The position numbers and the translations under genes were made by a program. The notes beneath the pieces are model-generated. The model was not told where the DNA came from. It saw only the letters and a program-made list of their open reading frames with translations, and did not search any database. Source: Lachnospiraceae bacterium (GTDB lineage Bacteria > Bacillota > Clostridia > Lachnospirales > Lachnospiraceae). From it: DNA of 64,000 bases. Shown here in pieces: positions 8,438 to 17,137 of the stretch; positions within the stretch are counted from its first letter, which is position 1; every line of letters begins with the position of its first letter. The DNA is taken from positions 124,001 through 188,000 of the forward strand of contig CAJTCV010000009.1 in assembly GCA_910574805.1 (NCBI GenBank), written 5' to 3'.

Positions 8438-8548
8438 AGCGGAACTTTTGTCAGCGAAAGCCCGTGCACCGCACAGATCCCGGAGCGGCCGCCCTGCGGG
8501 CGCGCAGGGATCTCCCTCTGGTGCGGCGCGCGGGCTGTAGCGGAACTT
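8438..8548 (+). repeat. Intercistronic palindromic element bounded by AGCGGAACTT
   Basis: Two direct copies of AGCGGAACTT (8438-8447 and 8539-8548) bracket a G+C-rich region with nested inverted repeats, for example GCCCGTGCACCGCAC against a near complement at about 8521-8535, and AGATCCC against GGGATCT. It fills the space between the stop of the hydrolase and the ribosome binding site of the next gene. Related elements lie on the coding strand at 32.6, 38.6 and 39.5 kb. Confidence 0.75.
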
Positions 8549-8571
8549 TTTATCAGAAAGGGGTATCACAA

Positions 8572-9525
8572 ATGAAACTCGAAAAAGCAACCCAGCCAAC
8601 CATGTACTTTATTGGCGTGACCACAGGCGCGTCCTCCATCATGAAGGTCTTTCCGGAATGGGCGGAGGCGCTGGGACTGAAAGATACGGTCATGAAGGGC
8701 ATTGATATCGCCATCCACGAAAAGCCGGAAGTATACCGGGAAGTCGTCTCCTTCATCAAGAACGACCCGCTGTCCATGGGGGCGCTGGTGACCACGCACA
8801 AGCTGGACATCTACGCCGCGGCAAAAGACATGTTTGAATATCTGGATCCCTATGCGCTCCAGTTCGAAGAGATGTCCTCCATCTCCAAGCTGGACGGGAA
8901 ATTGTGCGGCCACGCCAAAGATCCCATCACCTGCGGGATGGCCATGGAAGAATTTGTTCCGGACAATTACTGGAAAGAGCATCCGGAAGCAGGCGTCCTG
9001 ATCATCGGAGCGGGCGGAAGCGCCATCTCCATGTGCTCCTACTACATGCGGAATGCCGGAAAGGGTAATGATCCGGCGAAAATCGTTGTCTCCAACCGCA
9101 GCAGGCCGCGTTTGGACGCGATCCGGGAGATCAACAGCAAAATGAATCCCGCAGGCATTCCCACCGAATACTATCTGTCTCCGGAGACCGCCGACAACGA
9201 TGCTGTTCTGGCGAAGATGGGCAGAGGCAGCCTGATCATCAACGCTACCGGGCTGGGAAAAGACCGTCCGGGCTCCCCCCTGTCCGACGCCGCGGTATTT
9301 CCGGAGGACGCGCTGGTCTGGGAGATCAATTACCGGGGCGACCTTTTATTCCAGCATCAGGCGGAAGCACAGGCAAAAAGCCGCAACCTGACCGTCAATG
9401 ACGGCTGGATGTATTTTATCTACGGATGGACCCAGGTCATCGCAGAAGTCTTCCATCAGGAGATTCTGGGAGAAAAACTGAAGAAAATGGACGCAATCGC
9501 GGCAAAATTCAATAACCGGGCATAA
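8572..9525 (+). CDS. Shikimate-dehydrogenase-like oxidoreductase
   Basis: A 317-residue protein of the shikimate/quinate dehydrogenase superfamily. The substrate domain has VTTHKLDI, carrying the catalytic Lys seen in this family, and GHAKDP, near the position of its paired Asp. The NAD(P) domain has the loop IIGAGGSAISM and then SNRSR. It is longer than typical AroE (about 280 residues) and lies in a sugar-acid operon rather than an aromatic one, so it probably oxidises a sugar-derived polyol or acid. The start at 8572 follows AAAGGGG; upstream in-frame codons run through the palindromic repeat and are not coding. Reaction unassigned. Confidence 0.78.
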   Translation: MKLEKATQPTMYFIGVTTGASSIMKVFPEWAEALGLKDTVMKGIDIAIHEKPEVYREVVSFIKNDPLSMGALVTTHKLDIYAAAKDMFEYLDPYALQFEEMSSISKLDGKLCGHAKDPITCGMAMEEFVPDNYWKEHPEAGVLIIGAGGSAISMCSYYMRNAGKGNDPAKIVVSNRSRPRLDAIREINSKMNPAGIPTEYYLSPETADNDAVLAKMGRGSLIINATGLGKDRPGSPLSDAAVFPEDALVWEINYRGDLLFQHQAEAQAKSRNLTVNDGWMYFIYGWTQVIAEVFHQEILGEKLKKMDAIAAKFNNRA

Positions 9526-9541
9526 AACGAGGAGGTACGTT

Positions 9542-10144
9542 ATGGCACATTTTAACAGTTCTGAACAATTGATGAATTTTGAGAGAGGCTTTGTCATCGA
9601 TCTGGATCTGCAGACAGGCCTTTCGAAGATGCTGGACACCGGAAAACGGTATCTGGGGCAGATGAACGGCATGTTCGCAGATCAGAAGGCCTATGACGAA
9701 ATCATGAAAGACGGCAATCCGCTGGTCTATGAATTTCACTCCATGCCGGTTCCGGAGACGGACGGAGACCTGGCTTTCGGCTGCTCCATCGTGAATCCCG
9801 GAAAAGTCGGAGACGAATATTATTTTACCAAAGGGCATTTTCACACGATCCTGGACACAGGAGAAGTTTATTACTGCCTGAAAGGGCATGGATATATGAT
9901 GATGGAAAACCCGGAAGGAGACTGGCTGGCGCTGGAGCTGACCGCCGGAAAAGCGGTCTATGTACCAAAAAGGTATGCGCACCGCAGCATCAACGTAAGT
10001 GCGGACGAACAGCTCATCACCTTCTTTGTCTTCCGTGCGGACGCGGGACACGACTACGGCACCATTGAGACCAAAGGTTACCGGAAGCTTCTGGTGGAAA
10101 AAGACGGCGAACCGGCGATCATCGACAATCCGAACTGGAAATAA
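9542..10144 (+). CDS. Cupin-type (archaeal-type) phosphoglucose isomerase
   Basis: A 200-residue single-domain cupin of the cPGI family, unrelated to the usual Pgi fold. It interconverts glucose 6-phosphate and fructose 6-phosphate, or acts on a related sugar phosphate. The metal ligands are His99, His101, Glu108 and His147 (in FTKGHFH, TGEVYY and RYAHRS). Their spacing of 2, 7 and 39 residues is the same as in the Pyrococcus enzyme. AGGAGG lies 7 bases before the ATG and the gene follows the SDH-like gene by 16 bases. A second isomerase inside a sugar-acid operon suggests a specialised substrate, though ordinary PGI activity is possible. Confidence 0.88.
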   Translation: MAHFNSSEQLMNFERGFVIDLDLQTGLSKMLDTGKRYLGQMNGMFADQKAYDEIMKDGNPLVYEFHSMPVPETDGDLAFGCSIVNPGKVGDEYYFTKGHFHTILDTGEVYYCLKGHGYMMMENPEGDWLALELTAGKAVYVPKRYAHRSINVSADEQLITFFVFRADAGHDYGTIETKGYRKLLVEKDGEPAIIDNPNWK

Positions 10145-10168
10145 TGCCGGAAAGGCAGAGGAGAAATT

Positions 10169-11125
10169 ATGGCAAAATACAACGTGCTGGTCACCGCCCG
10201 TTCCTTCGGAACCGTGGATGATCTGGCAGTCAATTTACTGCAGAAACATGACTGTGAAATAAAGAAACTGGAGGAAAAGGACGGACCCATCCCGGAGCAG
10301 CTGAAAAAAGAGCTGCCCGCCGCAGACGCCGTCATCGCCGGCCTGGAGGATTATGGCCGCGAGCTGATCGAATCCGCCGGACATCTGAAGGTTATCTCCC
10401 GCTACGGCGTGGGGTATGACAAGGTGGATCTGAAGGCTGCGTCCGACAATCATGTGGCCGTAACGATCACTCCCGGCGCCAACGGAGATTCCGTCGCCGA
10501 TCTGGCCATGACGCTCATGCTGGCCTGCGCCAGAAATGTTGTCGTCATGGACAACGGCATCAAAGGCCGGGATCAGGCGCGCCCCTCCGGCGTGGAGATG
10601 TGGGGCAAAACCCTGGGCGTTGTGGGCGCCGGCAGGATCGGAAAAGGCGTGGCAAAGCGCTGTACCGGATTCAACATGCGGATCCTCTGCCATGACCAGT
10701 ACGAGGACCGCGTATTCCAGAAGGAATGCGGCGCACAGTATGTAGATTTTGAGACCCTCATACGGGAAGCTGATTTCATCACGATCCACTCCCCTCTGAC
10801 GCCGGAGACGAAGAACATGTTCGGCGCAGAACAGTTTAAAATCATGAAAAAGGACGCGATCCTGGTAAATACTGCAAGAGGCGGCATCGTGGATGAAGAA
10901 GCGCTTTACGAAGCCCTGAAAAATGGAGAGATCCGTGGTGCCGCACTGGACGCCACTGTGGACGAACCGCCCTGTGACAGCCCTCTCTGCAGTCTTCCCA
11001 ACTGCATTCTGACCCCTCACGCAGGCGCTGCCACCAAAGAAGCCGTCAGCAGAATGGGACTCATGGCCGCACAAAATGCCGTGGACGTGCTTACAGGCGG
11101 AAGCTGTGCCTTTGAGGTAAAATAA
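10169..11125 (+). CDS. D-2-hydroxyacid dehydrogenase (SerA-like)
   Basis: A 318-residue NAD-dependent dehydrogenase. It has the nucleotide loop GVVGAGRIGKGVAKR, then VNTARGGIVDEEAL with the substrate-binding Arg, an Asp-Glu pair near ATVDEPP, and the catalytic His in TPHAGAATKEA. It lacks the regulatory ACT domain of biosynthetic SerA and is of the length of catabolic hydroxyacid dehydrogenases. It is the last gene of the first transcription unit, 24 bases after the cupin isomerase, and is followed by a hairpin. In this context it probably reduces or oxidises a 2-keto or 2-hydroxy sugar acid. Confidence 0.88.
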   Translation: MAKYNVLVTARSFGTVDDLAVNLLQKHDCEIKKLEEKDGPIPEQLKKELPAADAVIAGLEDYGRELIESAGHLKVISRYGVGYDKVDLKAASDNHVAVTITPGANGDSVADLAMTLMLACARNVVVMDNGIKGRDQARPSGVEMWGKTLGVVGAGRIGKGVAKRCTGFNMRILCHDQYEDRVFQKECGAQYVDFETLIREADFITIHSPLTPETKNMFGAEQFKIMKKDAILVNTARGGIVDEEALYEALKNGEIRGAALDATVDEPPCDSPLCSLPNCILTPHAGAATKEAVSRMGLMAAQNAVDVLTGGSCAFEVK

Positions 11126-11139
11126 TCTGACTGCCAAAG

Positions 11140-11180
11140 GCCCGCAGAGAGAACATCAGTTCCTGCTCCGCGGGCTTTTC
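11140..11180 (+). terminator. Probable terminator after hydroxyacid dehydrogenase
   Basis: GCCCGC pairs with GCGGGC across a partly paired interior and is followed by TTTTCC. It lies between the dehydrogenase stop and the IclR gene. Confidence 0.55.
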
Positions 11181-11267
11181 CTCCGTGCTTTTATCAGGCG
11201 CCTCACTTGCGAAACCAAAAGGGCTGTGATAGGATAACATACAATAAAAGAACAGGAGGAAGCTTTT

Positions 11268-12026
11268 TTGAAAATCAACCGAACCGTACAGCGCGCCATA
11301 CAGATACTTTCCTATACTGCAGCACACCCGGAGGGGGTCACCCTGGATGAACTGTGCGACCAGTTTACCCTTCCGAAGACCAGCGCCTATGACATTCTCG
11401 TCACCCTTGTGCAGGAAGGGATGCTTTCCATCAAGCCAGGAGCGAAGCAGCTCTATCAGATCGGGATCTTCGCCTACCGGATCGGCATGTCCTATCCGGA
11501 TGCCAATGATACGCTGAAGCTGATCGCCTCGGAACTTACGGAACTGGCGCATTCCTCCTGCCGGACCGCATTTTTCGGCAAGCTCTCCGGTCGGGAAGTC
11601 GTCTATATCCTGAAGGAAATGCCGGAAAATCCCATTATCACCACCGCAACCGTAGGGAGCACTGCGCCTTTGTACTGTACCTCTCTGGGAAAGACGCTGC
11701 TGGCCTTTCTGCCAAAGGAACAGTCAGACGCGCTTCTCTCGGACATGGAGATACAGCCCCGGACCCAATACACGCTGAAAGATGCAGAAGAGCTCGCCCG
11801 GGATCTGGATCTGATCCGCGCGCGGGGTTATGCGCTGGATTTCCGTGAATATGAAGAACATATGGTCTGCGCCAGCGCTCCGGTCTATCAGCGCAGCGGA
11901 ACTCTGGAAGGCGCCGTCAGCATCTCCGGCTTCTACCGTCCGGAAGACGATTATGAAAAAGCCGGGCAGCTGATCCGCCGCAGAGCCGCCGAGATCTCAC
12001 GGCTTCTGGGGTATCAGGGTACATGA
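11268..12026 (+). CDS. IclR-family transcriptional regulator (KdgR-like)
   Basis: A 252-residue regulator. The winged helix covers about residues 1-65 (RTVQRAIQILSYTAAHPEGV, then LPKTSAYDIL) and the IclR effector domain follows, with TTATVGSTAPLYCTSLGKTL. The start is a TTG, chosen because AGGAGG lies 8 bases upstream and the HTH begins at once. It stands between the hydrolase operon and kdgK-eda. The kdgK promoter has two TTCG-N6-CGAA-like palindromes, good candidates for its binding sites. In other bacteria IclR-family KdgR proteins respond to 2-keto-3-deoxygluconate, so that inducer is plausible here. Confidence 0.93.
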   Translation: MKINRTVQRAIQILSYTAAHPEGVTLDELCDQFTLPKTSAYDILVTLVQEGMLSIKPGAKQLYQIGIFAYRIGMSYPDANDTLKLIASELTELAHSSCRTAFFGKLSGREVVYILKEMPENPIITTATVGSTAPLYCTSLGKTLLAFLPKEQSDALLSDMEIQPRTQYTLKDAEELARDLDLIRARGYALDFREYEEHMVCASAPVYQRSGTLEGAVSISGFYRPEDDYEKAGQLIRRRAAEISRLLGYQGT

Positions 12027-12058
12027 TCTTCAGAATCAGAAGAATTTTTTCTCTCCTA

Positions 12059-12086
12059 TTGACAAATCCTGTAATCGTGCTATGAT
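12059..12086 (+). promoter_or_regulatory. Promoter of kdgK-eda
   Basis: TTGACA at 12059-12064, a 16-base spacer, and TATGAT at 12081-12086. The 12 bases TCGTGCTATGAT ending in the -10 are the same as in the promoter of the 7.5 kb operon, which suggests co-regulation. Confidence 0.85.
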
Positions 12087-12095
12087 AAATATAAA

Positions 12096-12128
12096 TTCGG
12101 AATAACGAATGAAATTCGTATATACGAA
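12096..12128. promoter_or_regulatory. Two palindromic operators, candidate IclR sites
   Basis: TTCGGAATAACGAA (12096-12109, nearly symmetric) and TTCGTATATACGAA (12115-12128, perfectly symmetric), 19 bases centre to centre. Both are just downstream of the -10, where a bound repressor would block initiation or clearance. Confidence 0.7.
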
Positions 12129-12152
12129 CATTTCATCAAAAGGAGAGAAATT

Positions 12153-13250
12153 ATGAATCTGAATCTCAAACCAGCCAGCGAATGTACCTTTGACGCCGTA
12201 TCTCTGGGCGAAGTCATGCTCCGTCTGGATCCCGGCGAGGGACGCATCCGTACCGCAAGACAGTTCCGTGCATGGGAAGGCGGCGGAGAGTACAACGTCG
12301 TCCGCGGCCTGCGCAGATGCTTTGGCATGAGGACAGCAGTAATCACAGCATTTGCAGACAATGAAGTAGGCATGCTCATGGAGGATTTCATCCTGCAGGG
12401 CGGCGTGGATACATCCCTGATCAAATGGATGAAGACCGACGGAATCGGCAGGATCTGCAGGAACGGCATCAATTTTACAGAACGCGGTTTCGGCATCCGC
12501 GGCGCAGTCGGCTGCTCCGACCGTGCAAATACCGCCATTTCCAAAGCAACGCCGGAGGATTTTGATTTTGAACACATCTTCGGCGAGCTGGGCGTGCGCT
12601 GGCTCCATACCGGCGGGATCTACGCCGCACTTTCCGAACAGGCGTGCGAGACCGTTCTGGCTGCCATCAAAACCGCCAAGAAATACGGCACGATCGTGTC
12701 CTATGACCTGAACTACCGTCCTTCCATGTGGAGCGCCATCGGCGGTCAGGAAAAGGCGCAGCAGGTCAACAAGGAGATCGCACAGTATGTGGATGTCATG
12801 ATCGGAAACGAAGAAGACTTTACCGCATGCCTTGGCTTCCAGATCGAGGGCAACGACGAGAATCTGAAAACTCTGAACATCGACGGCTACCGGAAGATGA
12901 TCAATACTGCAGTGGAGACCTACCCGAACTTCAAGGCAGTCGCTACCACCCTCCGGGAAGTAAAGACCGCTACGGTCAACGACTGGAGCGCGCTGTGCTG
13001 GGCCGGCGGCGAGATCTACAAGGCAAAGGACTATAAGGGACTGGAGATCATGGACCGTGTGGGCGGCGGAGATTCCTTCGCTTCCGGGTTAATCTACGGC
13101 CTGATGACCACGGGGGATGCCAAAACCGCAGTCAATTACGGTGCGGCCCACGGTGCACTGGCCATGACCACTCCGGGTGACACAACCATGGCATCCAGAA
13201 AAGAAGTCGAAGCAATTATGGGCGGCGCAGGCGCGCGTGTCCAGAGATAA
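12153..13250 (+). CDS. kdgK: 2-Keto-3-deoxygluconate kinase, PfkB family
   Basis: A 365-residue PfkB-family kinase. It starts with FDAVSLGEVMLRLDPGEGRI and WEGGGEYNV, the sugar-binding part, and ends with the anion-hole and catalytic signature DRVGGGDSFASGLIYG. Together with the KDPG aldolase 12 bases downstream it completes the lower Entner-Doudoroff route, phosphorylating 2-keto-3-deoxygluconate (or the galacto form) to the 6-phosphate. Expression should be set by the promoter and palindromes just upstream. No dehydratase that would make KDG is encoded in the window. PfkB substrates are hard to read from sequence, and the assignment rests on the pairing with eda. Confidence 0.85.
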   Translation: MNLNLKPASECTFDAVSLGEVMLRLDPGEGRIRTARQFRAWEGGGEYNVVRGLRRCFGMRTAVITAFADNEVGMLMEDFILQGGVDTSLIKWMKTDGIGRICRNGINFTERGFGIRGAVGCSDRANTAISKATPEDFDFEHIFGELGVRWLHTGGIYAALSEQACETVLAAIKTAKKYGTIVSYDLNYRPSMWSAIGGQEKAQQVNKEIAQYVDVMIGNEEDFTACLGFQIEGNDENLKTLNIDGYRKMINTAVETYPNFKAVATTLREVKTATVNDWSALCWAGGEIYKAKDYKGLEIMDRVGGGDSFASGLIYGLMTTGDAKTAVNYGAAHGALAMTTPGDTTMASRKEVEAIMGGAGARVQR

Positions 13251-13262
13251 AGGAGGAAAAAT

Positions 13263-13901
13263 ATGAACGAAGTATTACAGAAAATGCATGAGATCGGGAT
13301 TATTCCCGTAGTCGTATTAAATGACGCCAAAGACGCAGAGCCTCTTGGAAAAGCACTGCTGGAAGGCGGCCTGCCCTGTGCAGAAGTTACATTCCGTACG
13401 GACGCAGCGGAGGAATCCATCCGCATCATGTCCGAAAAGTTCCCGGATCTTCTGGTGGGCGCAGGTACGGTCCTGACCACCGAACAGGTGGACCGCGCAG
13501 TCGCAGCAGGGGCAAAGTTCATCGTAAGCCCGGGACTGAACCCGAAGGTGGTACAGTACTGTATCGACAAAAAAGTTCCCATCACCCCCGGCGTCGTGAC
13601 TCCGGGCGAGATTGAGAAAGCCATCGAGCTGGGCCTTGAAGTGGTCAAGTTCTTCCCGGCAGAGCCCTCCGGCGGACTTCCCATGATCAACGCAGTGGGC
13701 GCTGCCTACACCACCATGAAGTTCATGCCCACCGGCGGCATCAGCGCCAAAAATGTGAGGGACTACCTGAAATCCGGCAGGATCCACGCATGCGGCGGCA
13801 GCTGGATGGTAAAAGGCGACCTGATCTCCGGCGGACAGTTTGACATGATCAAAGAGCTCTGCCAGGAAGCCGCTGAGATTGTAAAAGAAGTCAGAAAATA
13901 A
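13263..13901 (+). CDS. eda: KDPG/KHG aldolase
   Basis: A 212-residue class I aldolase that splits 2-keto-3-deoxy-6-phosphogluconate into pyruvate and glyceraldehyde 3-phosphate. Catalytic residues sit at Glu41 and Arg45 (AEVTFRT) and at the Schiff-base Lys129 (EVVKFFPAE), each four positions below their E. coli counterparts 45, 49 and 133. The phosphate-binding GGIS and the SPGLNP loop are present. It is co-transcribed with the kinase and is followed by a strong terminator. The family also accepts 4-hydroxy-2-ketoglutarate. Confidence 0.95.
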   Translation: MNEVLQKMHEIGIIPVVVLNDAKDAEPLGKALLEGGLPCAEVTFRTDAAEESIRIMSEKFPDLLVGAGTVLTTEQVDRAVAAGAKFIVSPGLNPKVVQYCIDKKVPITPGVVTPGEIEKAIELGLEVVKFFPAEPSGGLPMINAVGAAYTTMKFMPTGGISAKNVRDYLKSGRIHACGGSWMVKGDLISGGQFDMIKELCQEAAEIVKEVRK

Positions 13902-13977
13902 AACATTGCCATATTTCCTGTAACCGGCAGGCAAAAAACTGCCGCGCCGTTACCTTTTCTCCTAACCATAAATAAAC

Positions 13978-14026
13978 GCGCTGCTGCAGCATCTGTCCGG
14001 ATGCCGCAGCAGCGCGCCTGTTTTTT
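13978..14026 (+). terminator. Terminator after eda
   Basis: GCGCTGCTGCAGCATC and GATGCCGCAGCAGCGC form a long stem with a short loop, followed by GCCTGTTTTTT. A smaller hairpin, CGGCAG with CTGCCG, precedes it at 13926-13944. Confidence 0.88.
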
Positions 14027-14096
14027 CCGGAAACTCTGTCCGATCTCTTTTATCCATTTCCTCTTACCTCCTGTTCTGCACATTCTGACATGAAAA

Positions 14097-14157
14097 TGTG
14101 AGGGTTTTGTGAGGATTCTGTGTGAAAAACGCCTGCAATTCTCACAAATCTCTCACA
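14097..14157. promoter_or_regulatory. Direct-repeat boxes for OmpR-type regulator
   Basis: TGTGAG at 14097 and 14108 (11-base step) on the plus strand, and CTCACA at 14141 and 14152 (11-base step), which is the same pair inverted. They lie 110-170 bases before the response regulator gene. The identical motif and step recur at 17.14 kb. Confidence 0.75.
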
Positions 14158-14264
14158 TTTTCCTGATACAATAAATTTTATACGTACCGAAGCTCCAGGA
14201 TATTCCATGCAAATTACTGCACTGTAATGCGTTTAAAATACATCATAAGAAAGAAGGGATGATT

Positions 14265-14942
14265 ATGCCCCGGATGCTGATCGTGGATGATGACCTTCAT
14301 CTGCGCAAACTGATCCTGACTTACGCCCAACTGGAAGATTTCCAGTGCCGGGAAGCGGAGTCCTCCGATCAGGCCATAAGATTTCTGCAAAAAGAAGAAT
14401 TTGATATTGTGATACTGGACGTGATGATGCCGGGACCGGACGGTTTCAAGGCGCTTGCGCGGATCCGCAATTTCACCCAGATCCCCGTTATCATGCTCAC
14501 CGCGCGCAGGGAAGAATATGACCGTCTTCTTGGTTTCAATCTGGGCGCAGACGACTATGTACCCAAGCCTTTCAGTCCGAAAGAGCTTATGGCGCGGGTG
14601 AACGCCGTTCTCCGGCGCACAGGAAAGCATCGTCCGGATGACCGGCTCTCTTTCGGCGGTATGGTGATCCGGCCGGACGCCCGGATCGTCCTTCTGGACG
14701 GCAGGCCTGTCAAGCTCCCTCCCAAGGAATTTGACCTTTTATTAAAACTGGCCCGGAATGAGCATATGGTATTTTCCAGAGAACAGCTGCTCAATACGGT
14801 ATGGGGATTTGATTATTTCGGAGACACACGCACCGTAGATACTCACATCAAGTCTCTGAGGGAACATCTGGGCAGCTACCGAAGTTTTATCGAGACTGTG
14901 TGGGGGGTAGGATATAAATTTGAACAGCAGAAAAATGATTAG
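14265..14942 (+). CDS. OmpR-family response regulator
   Basis: A 225-residue response regulator: receiver domain with phosphoacceptor Asp52 (VILDVMMPG) and the Lys of VPKPFSP, then a winged-helix domain with GDTRTVDTHIKSLREHL. The start at 14265 (MPRMLIVDD) is preferred over an in-frame ATG two codons earlier because AAGGG then has a 6-base spacing instead of none. The end overlaps the start of the histidine kinase gene. TGTGAG direct repeats upstream of it and upstream of the methyltransferase gene at 17 kb are likely targets, so it should be autoregulated. Confidence 0.95.
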   Translation: MPRMLIVDDDLHLRKLILTYAQLEDFQCREAESSDQAIRFLQKEEFDIVILDVMMPGPDGFKALARIRNFTQIPVIMLTARREEYDRLLGFNLGADDYVPKPFSPKELMARVNAVLRRTGKHRPDDRLSFGGMVIRPDARIVLLDGRPVKLPPKEFDLLLKLARNEHMVFSREQLLNTVWGFDYFGDTRTVDTHIKSLREHLGSYRSFIETVWGVGYKFEQQKND

Positions 14943-16362
14943 ATCCCGCAGAAGCTCCAGTATGGCGGTTCAGCTCTGGTGCAGCATGATGCTTCTGGCC
15001 TTAATCACCATCACTTTTATGTGGGGATTTCAGATCTATTTTATGGAACAGAACTATATCAATTCCAATATCAGGGAAGTACAGGAACAGCTCACCCCGG
15101 TCCTCAGTGAACTGGCGGTCGCGGACCTGGCCGGCAACGGCCAGATGCTGTCCTATCTTGGCAGTGCCTCCGGCGGAAAGATGATGCTCATTGATCAGAA
15201 GGGGCAGCTCATCGCCCTGTACAGCTATGGTTATCCCATCGATCTGGAGGAAAACCGGGTGGAACTTCAGATCTGGGAACAGATCATGGCCAGCGACGAA
15301 TATCAGAAAGTTCTGGACAGAGTACCCTATTCCAAAGAGATCCGGGAGGGCTCCCGCATCAGTTCTTATCAGACCGGTATACCGGTGACCTACCGGTCCC
15401 GGGAGGCATACGTTATTCTCTACCGGTCCTTTCAGGAGCTCTACAAAGTGCTGGATATGAACCGGCAGCAGCTCATTTCCCTGACCGTCCTTCTGACCAT
15501 CGCCGCCTCTTTGCTGGCTGCATTTCTCGCCAGGAGATTTACCCGCCCCATACTGACCATCAAGAAGACCGTGGACCGGCTGGCCGGCGGTGAGCTGACT
15601 GCGACACCCGGATTTATCAGATCAGATGAGATCGGACAGCTTGCCTCCTCTGTGGAAGAACTGGGATGTGCACTGCAGCGGGTGGATGTGCTCCGCAAGG
15701 AGATCATCGCCAATGTATCTCACGAGCTTCGCTCTCCCCTGTCTCTCATTGGCGGCTATGCAGAGATGGTCCGGGACATCACGTGGAGCGATCCCGGGCA
15801 GCGCAGCGAGAATCTGGACCTGATCATCAGCGAAACACGCCGGATGAGCGAGATGGTGGATGACATCATGGACTACTCCCAGCTCCAGTCCGGTTATCTC
15901 CAGCTCAATATGGACTCCTATGATCTGTGTGAGATCATTGAGTCAGAAACACTGCGGTACGAACCCATCGCCCGGAAGAACCATCTGACCCTGCAGTTTA
16001 TGAAGCCTCCAAAGGAATATATGATACAGGCAGATGCACTGAAGCTGACCCAGGTAATCCGCAATCTTCTGAACAATGCCGTCAATCACACACAGGACGG
16101 AGGCCGGATCACCATCTCCGTAACAGAGACCTCTGACGGCTTCAGAGTATCTGTTATCAACCCGGGAGCACCGATCCCTGATGAAGACCGGGATCTTATA
16201 TGGGAACGGTATCAGCGGAGCCAGCATCAGGGAGCCAGACGCCAGGACACCGGAATCGGCCTCTCCATTGTCAGTACAATCCTGAAGGCACACGGAGCAT
16301 CCTACGGCGTCGACTGTGCCAGCGGCATGACCTGCTTCTGGTTTTTACTGCGAAAACAGTGA
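14920..16362 (+). CDS. Sensor histidine kinase
   Basis: A 480-residue membrane kinase. It has a transmembrane segment at about residues 21-41, an extracytoplasmic sensor of some 140 residues, a second segment at about 185-204, a HAMP region, and the phosphoacceptor His268 in NVSHELRSPLS. The ATPase domain has N-box NLLNNAVNH and the G-box TGIGLSIV. The TTG start at 14920 overlaps the regulator gene by 23 bases and has GTAGGA upstream; an ATG at 14935 is a weaker alternative. It forms a pair with the regulator. The stimulus is not known; cell-envelope state would fit the general architecture but is only a guess. Confidence 0.93.
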   Translation: MNSRKMIRSRRSSSMAVQLWCSMMLLALITITFMWGFQIYFMEQNYINSNIREVQEQLTPVLSELAVADLAGNGQMLSYLGSASGGKMMLIDQKGQLIALYSYGYPIDLEENRVELQIWEQIMASDEYQKVLDRVPYSKEIREGSRISSYQTGIPVTYRSREAYVILYRSFQELYKVLDMNRQQLISLTVLLTIAASLLAAFLARRFTRPILTIKKTVDRLAGGELTATPGFIRSDEIGQLASSVEELGCALQRVDVLRKEIIANVSHELRSPLSLIGGYAEMVRDITWSDPGQRSENLDLIISETRRMSEMVDDIMDYSQLQSGYLQLNMDSYDLCEIIESETLRYEPIARKNHLTLQFMKPPKEYMIQADALKLTQVIRNLLNNAVNHTQDGGRITISVTETSDGFRVSVINPGAPIPDEDRDLIWERYQRSQHQGARRQDTGIGLSIVSTILKAHGASYGVDCASGMTCFWFLLRKQ

Positions 16363-16382
16363 TCCGCGTTCTGTCATGCCGA

Positions 16383-17015
16383 TTATTGTTGCAATGGTCT
16401 GTACTCATAGCAGTAATAGTCAAACCAGGAGATCAGCGACTTCCTCCGGAATATCAGGCGAAAAGGCGTATGCTCTGTCAGATACGCATGGCAGACCGGA
16501 TGCAGATAAATGAACCGGCACACCCGCGGCTTCCTTCGTATACTCTCCATCACATGACCGATCATAACCTCAAAGACTTCCTGCGGAAACGCATTAAATG
16601 TAAAAAAATAGTTGAAATCATCGTATCCGTCATAATCCATGGCATCTCCCTGAGCCGCACGGCATTTTTGCACTTCAAGTCTTTGAAAATTGTCATTGGC
16701 AATACGAACCAGCTCCGGAGACAGATCATAGCCTTCGATCCGTCCAAAGGAAAAGCGGCTCATCAGATACATGGCCTTTCCCTTTCCGCAGCCCAGATCG
16801 AGAATCGCATCCTTTTCACTGATGGAAAAATGTTTCAACACCTTTACCAGTCCGTCTGTGACCGGCTGATACTGGTTGCCCTGTTTCTCTGTGAATCCAG
16901 CCTCCTTCTGAGACATCCATCCGGAGAAATCCGCATTTTTCCGGAACAGCCGGTCATTTCTCTTCGCCGCAGCCTGCCACATGCTGCACAATATATGATG
17001 TATCTTTCCTGCCAT
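16383..17015 (-). CDS. SAM-dependent methyltransferase
   Basis: A 210-residue class I methyltransferase. Motif I is ILDLGCGKGKAMYL, followed by an acidic residue at the end of strand 2 (IEGYDLSPE) and an aromatic-rich NYFFTFNAFP in place of motif IV. The start at 17015 has GGAG 7 bases upstream. It converges on the sensor kinase gene. Its promoter region carries three TGTGAG-like repeats 11 bases apart, the same as those of the response regulator, so it probably belongs to that regulon. The methyl acceptor is unknown; a small molecule or lipid is possible. Confidence 0.82.
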   Translation of the reverse strand: MAGKIHHILCSMWQAAAKRNDRLFRKNADFSGWMSQKEAGFTEKQGNQYQPVTDGLVKVLKHFSISEKDAILDLGCGKGKAMYLMSRFSFGRIEGYDLSPELVRIANDNFQRLEVQKCRAAQGDAMDYDGYDDFNYFFTFNAFPQEVFEVMIGHVMESIRRKPRVCRFIYLHPVCHAYLTEHTPFRLIFRRKSLISWFDYYCYEYRPLQQ

Positions 17016-17137
17016 CTTCCCACTCCTTCTTCTGTCAGCAAATGCTCCGGACCAACGCGGCATGACAGATTATTCCGCGCGGTATCAGTTTTTCCATTTT
17101 GTTACAGTTTTATGCGCTGAGCAGTATAGTGGAAAAA

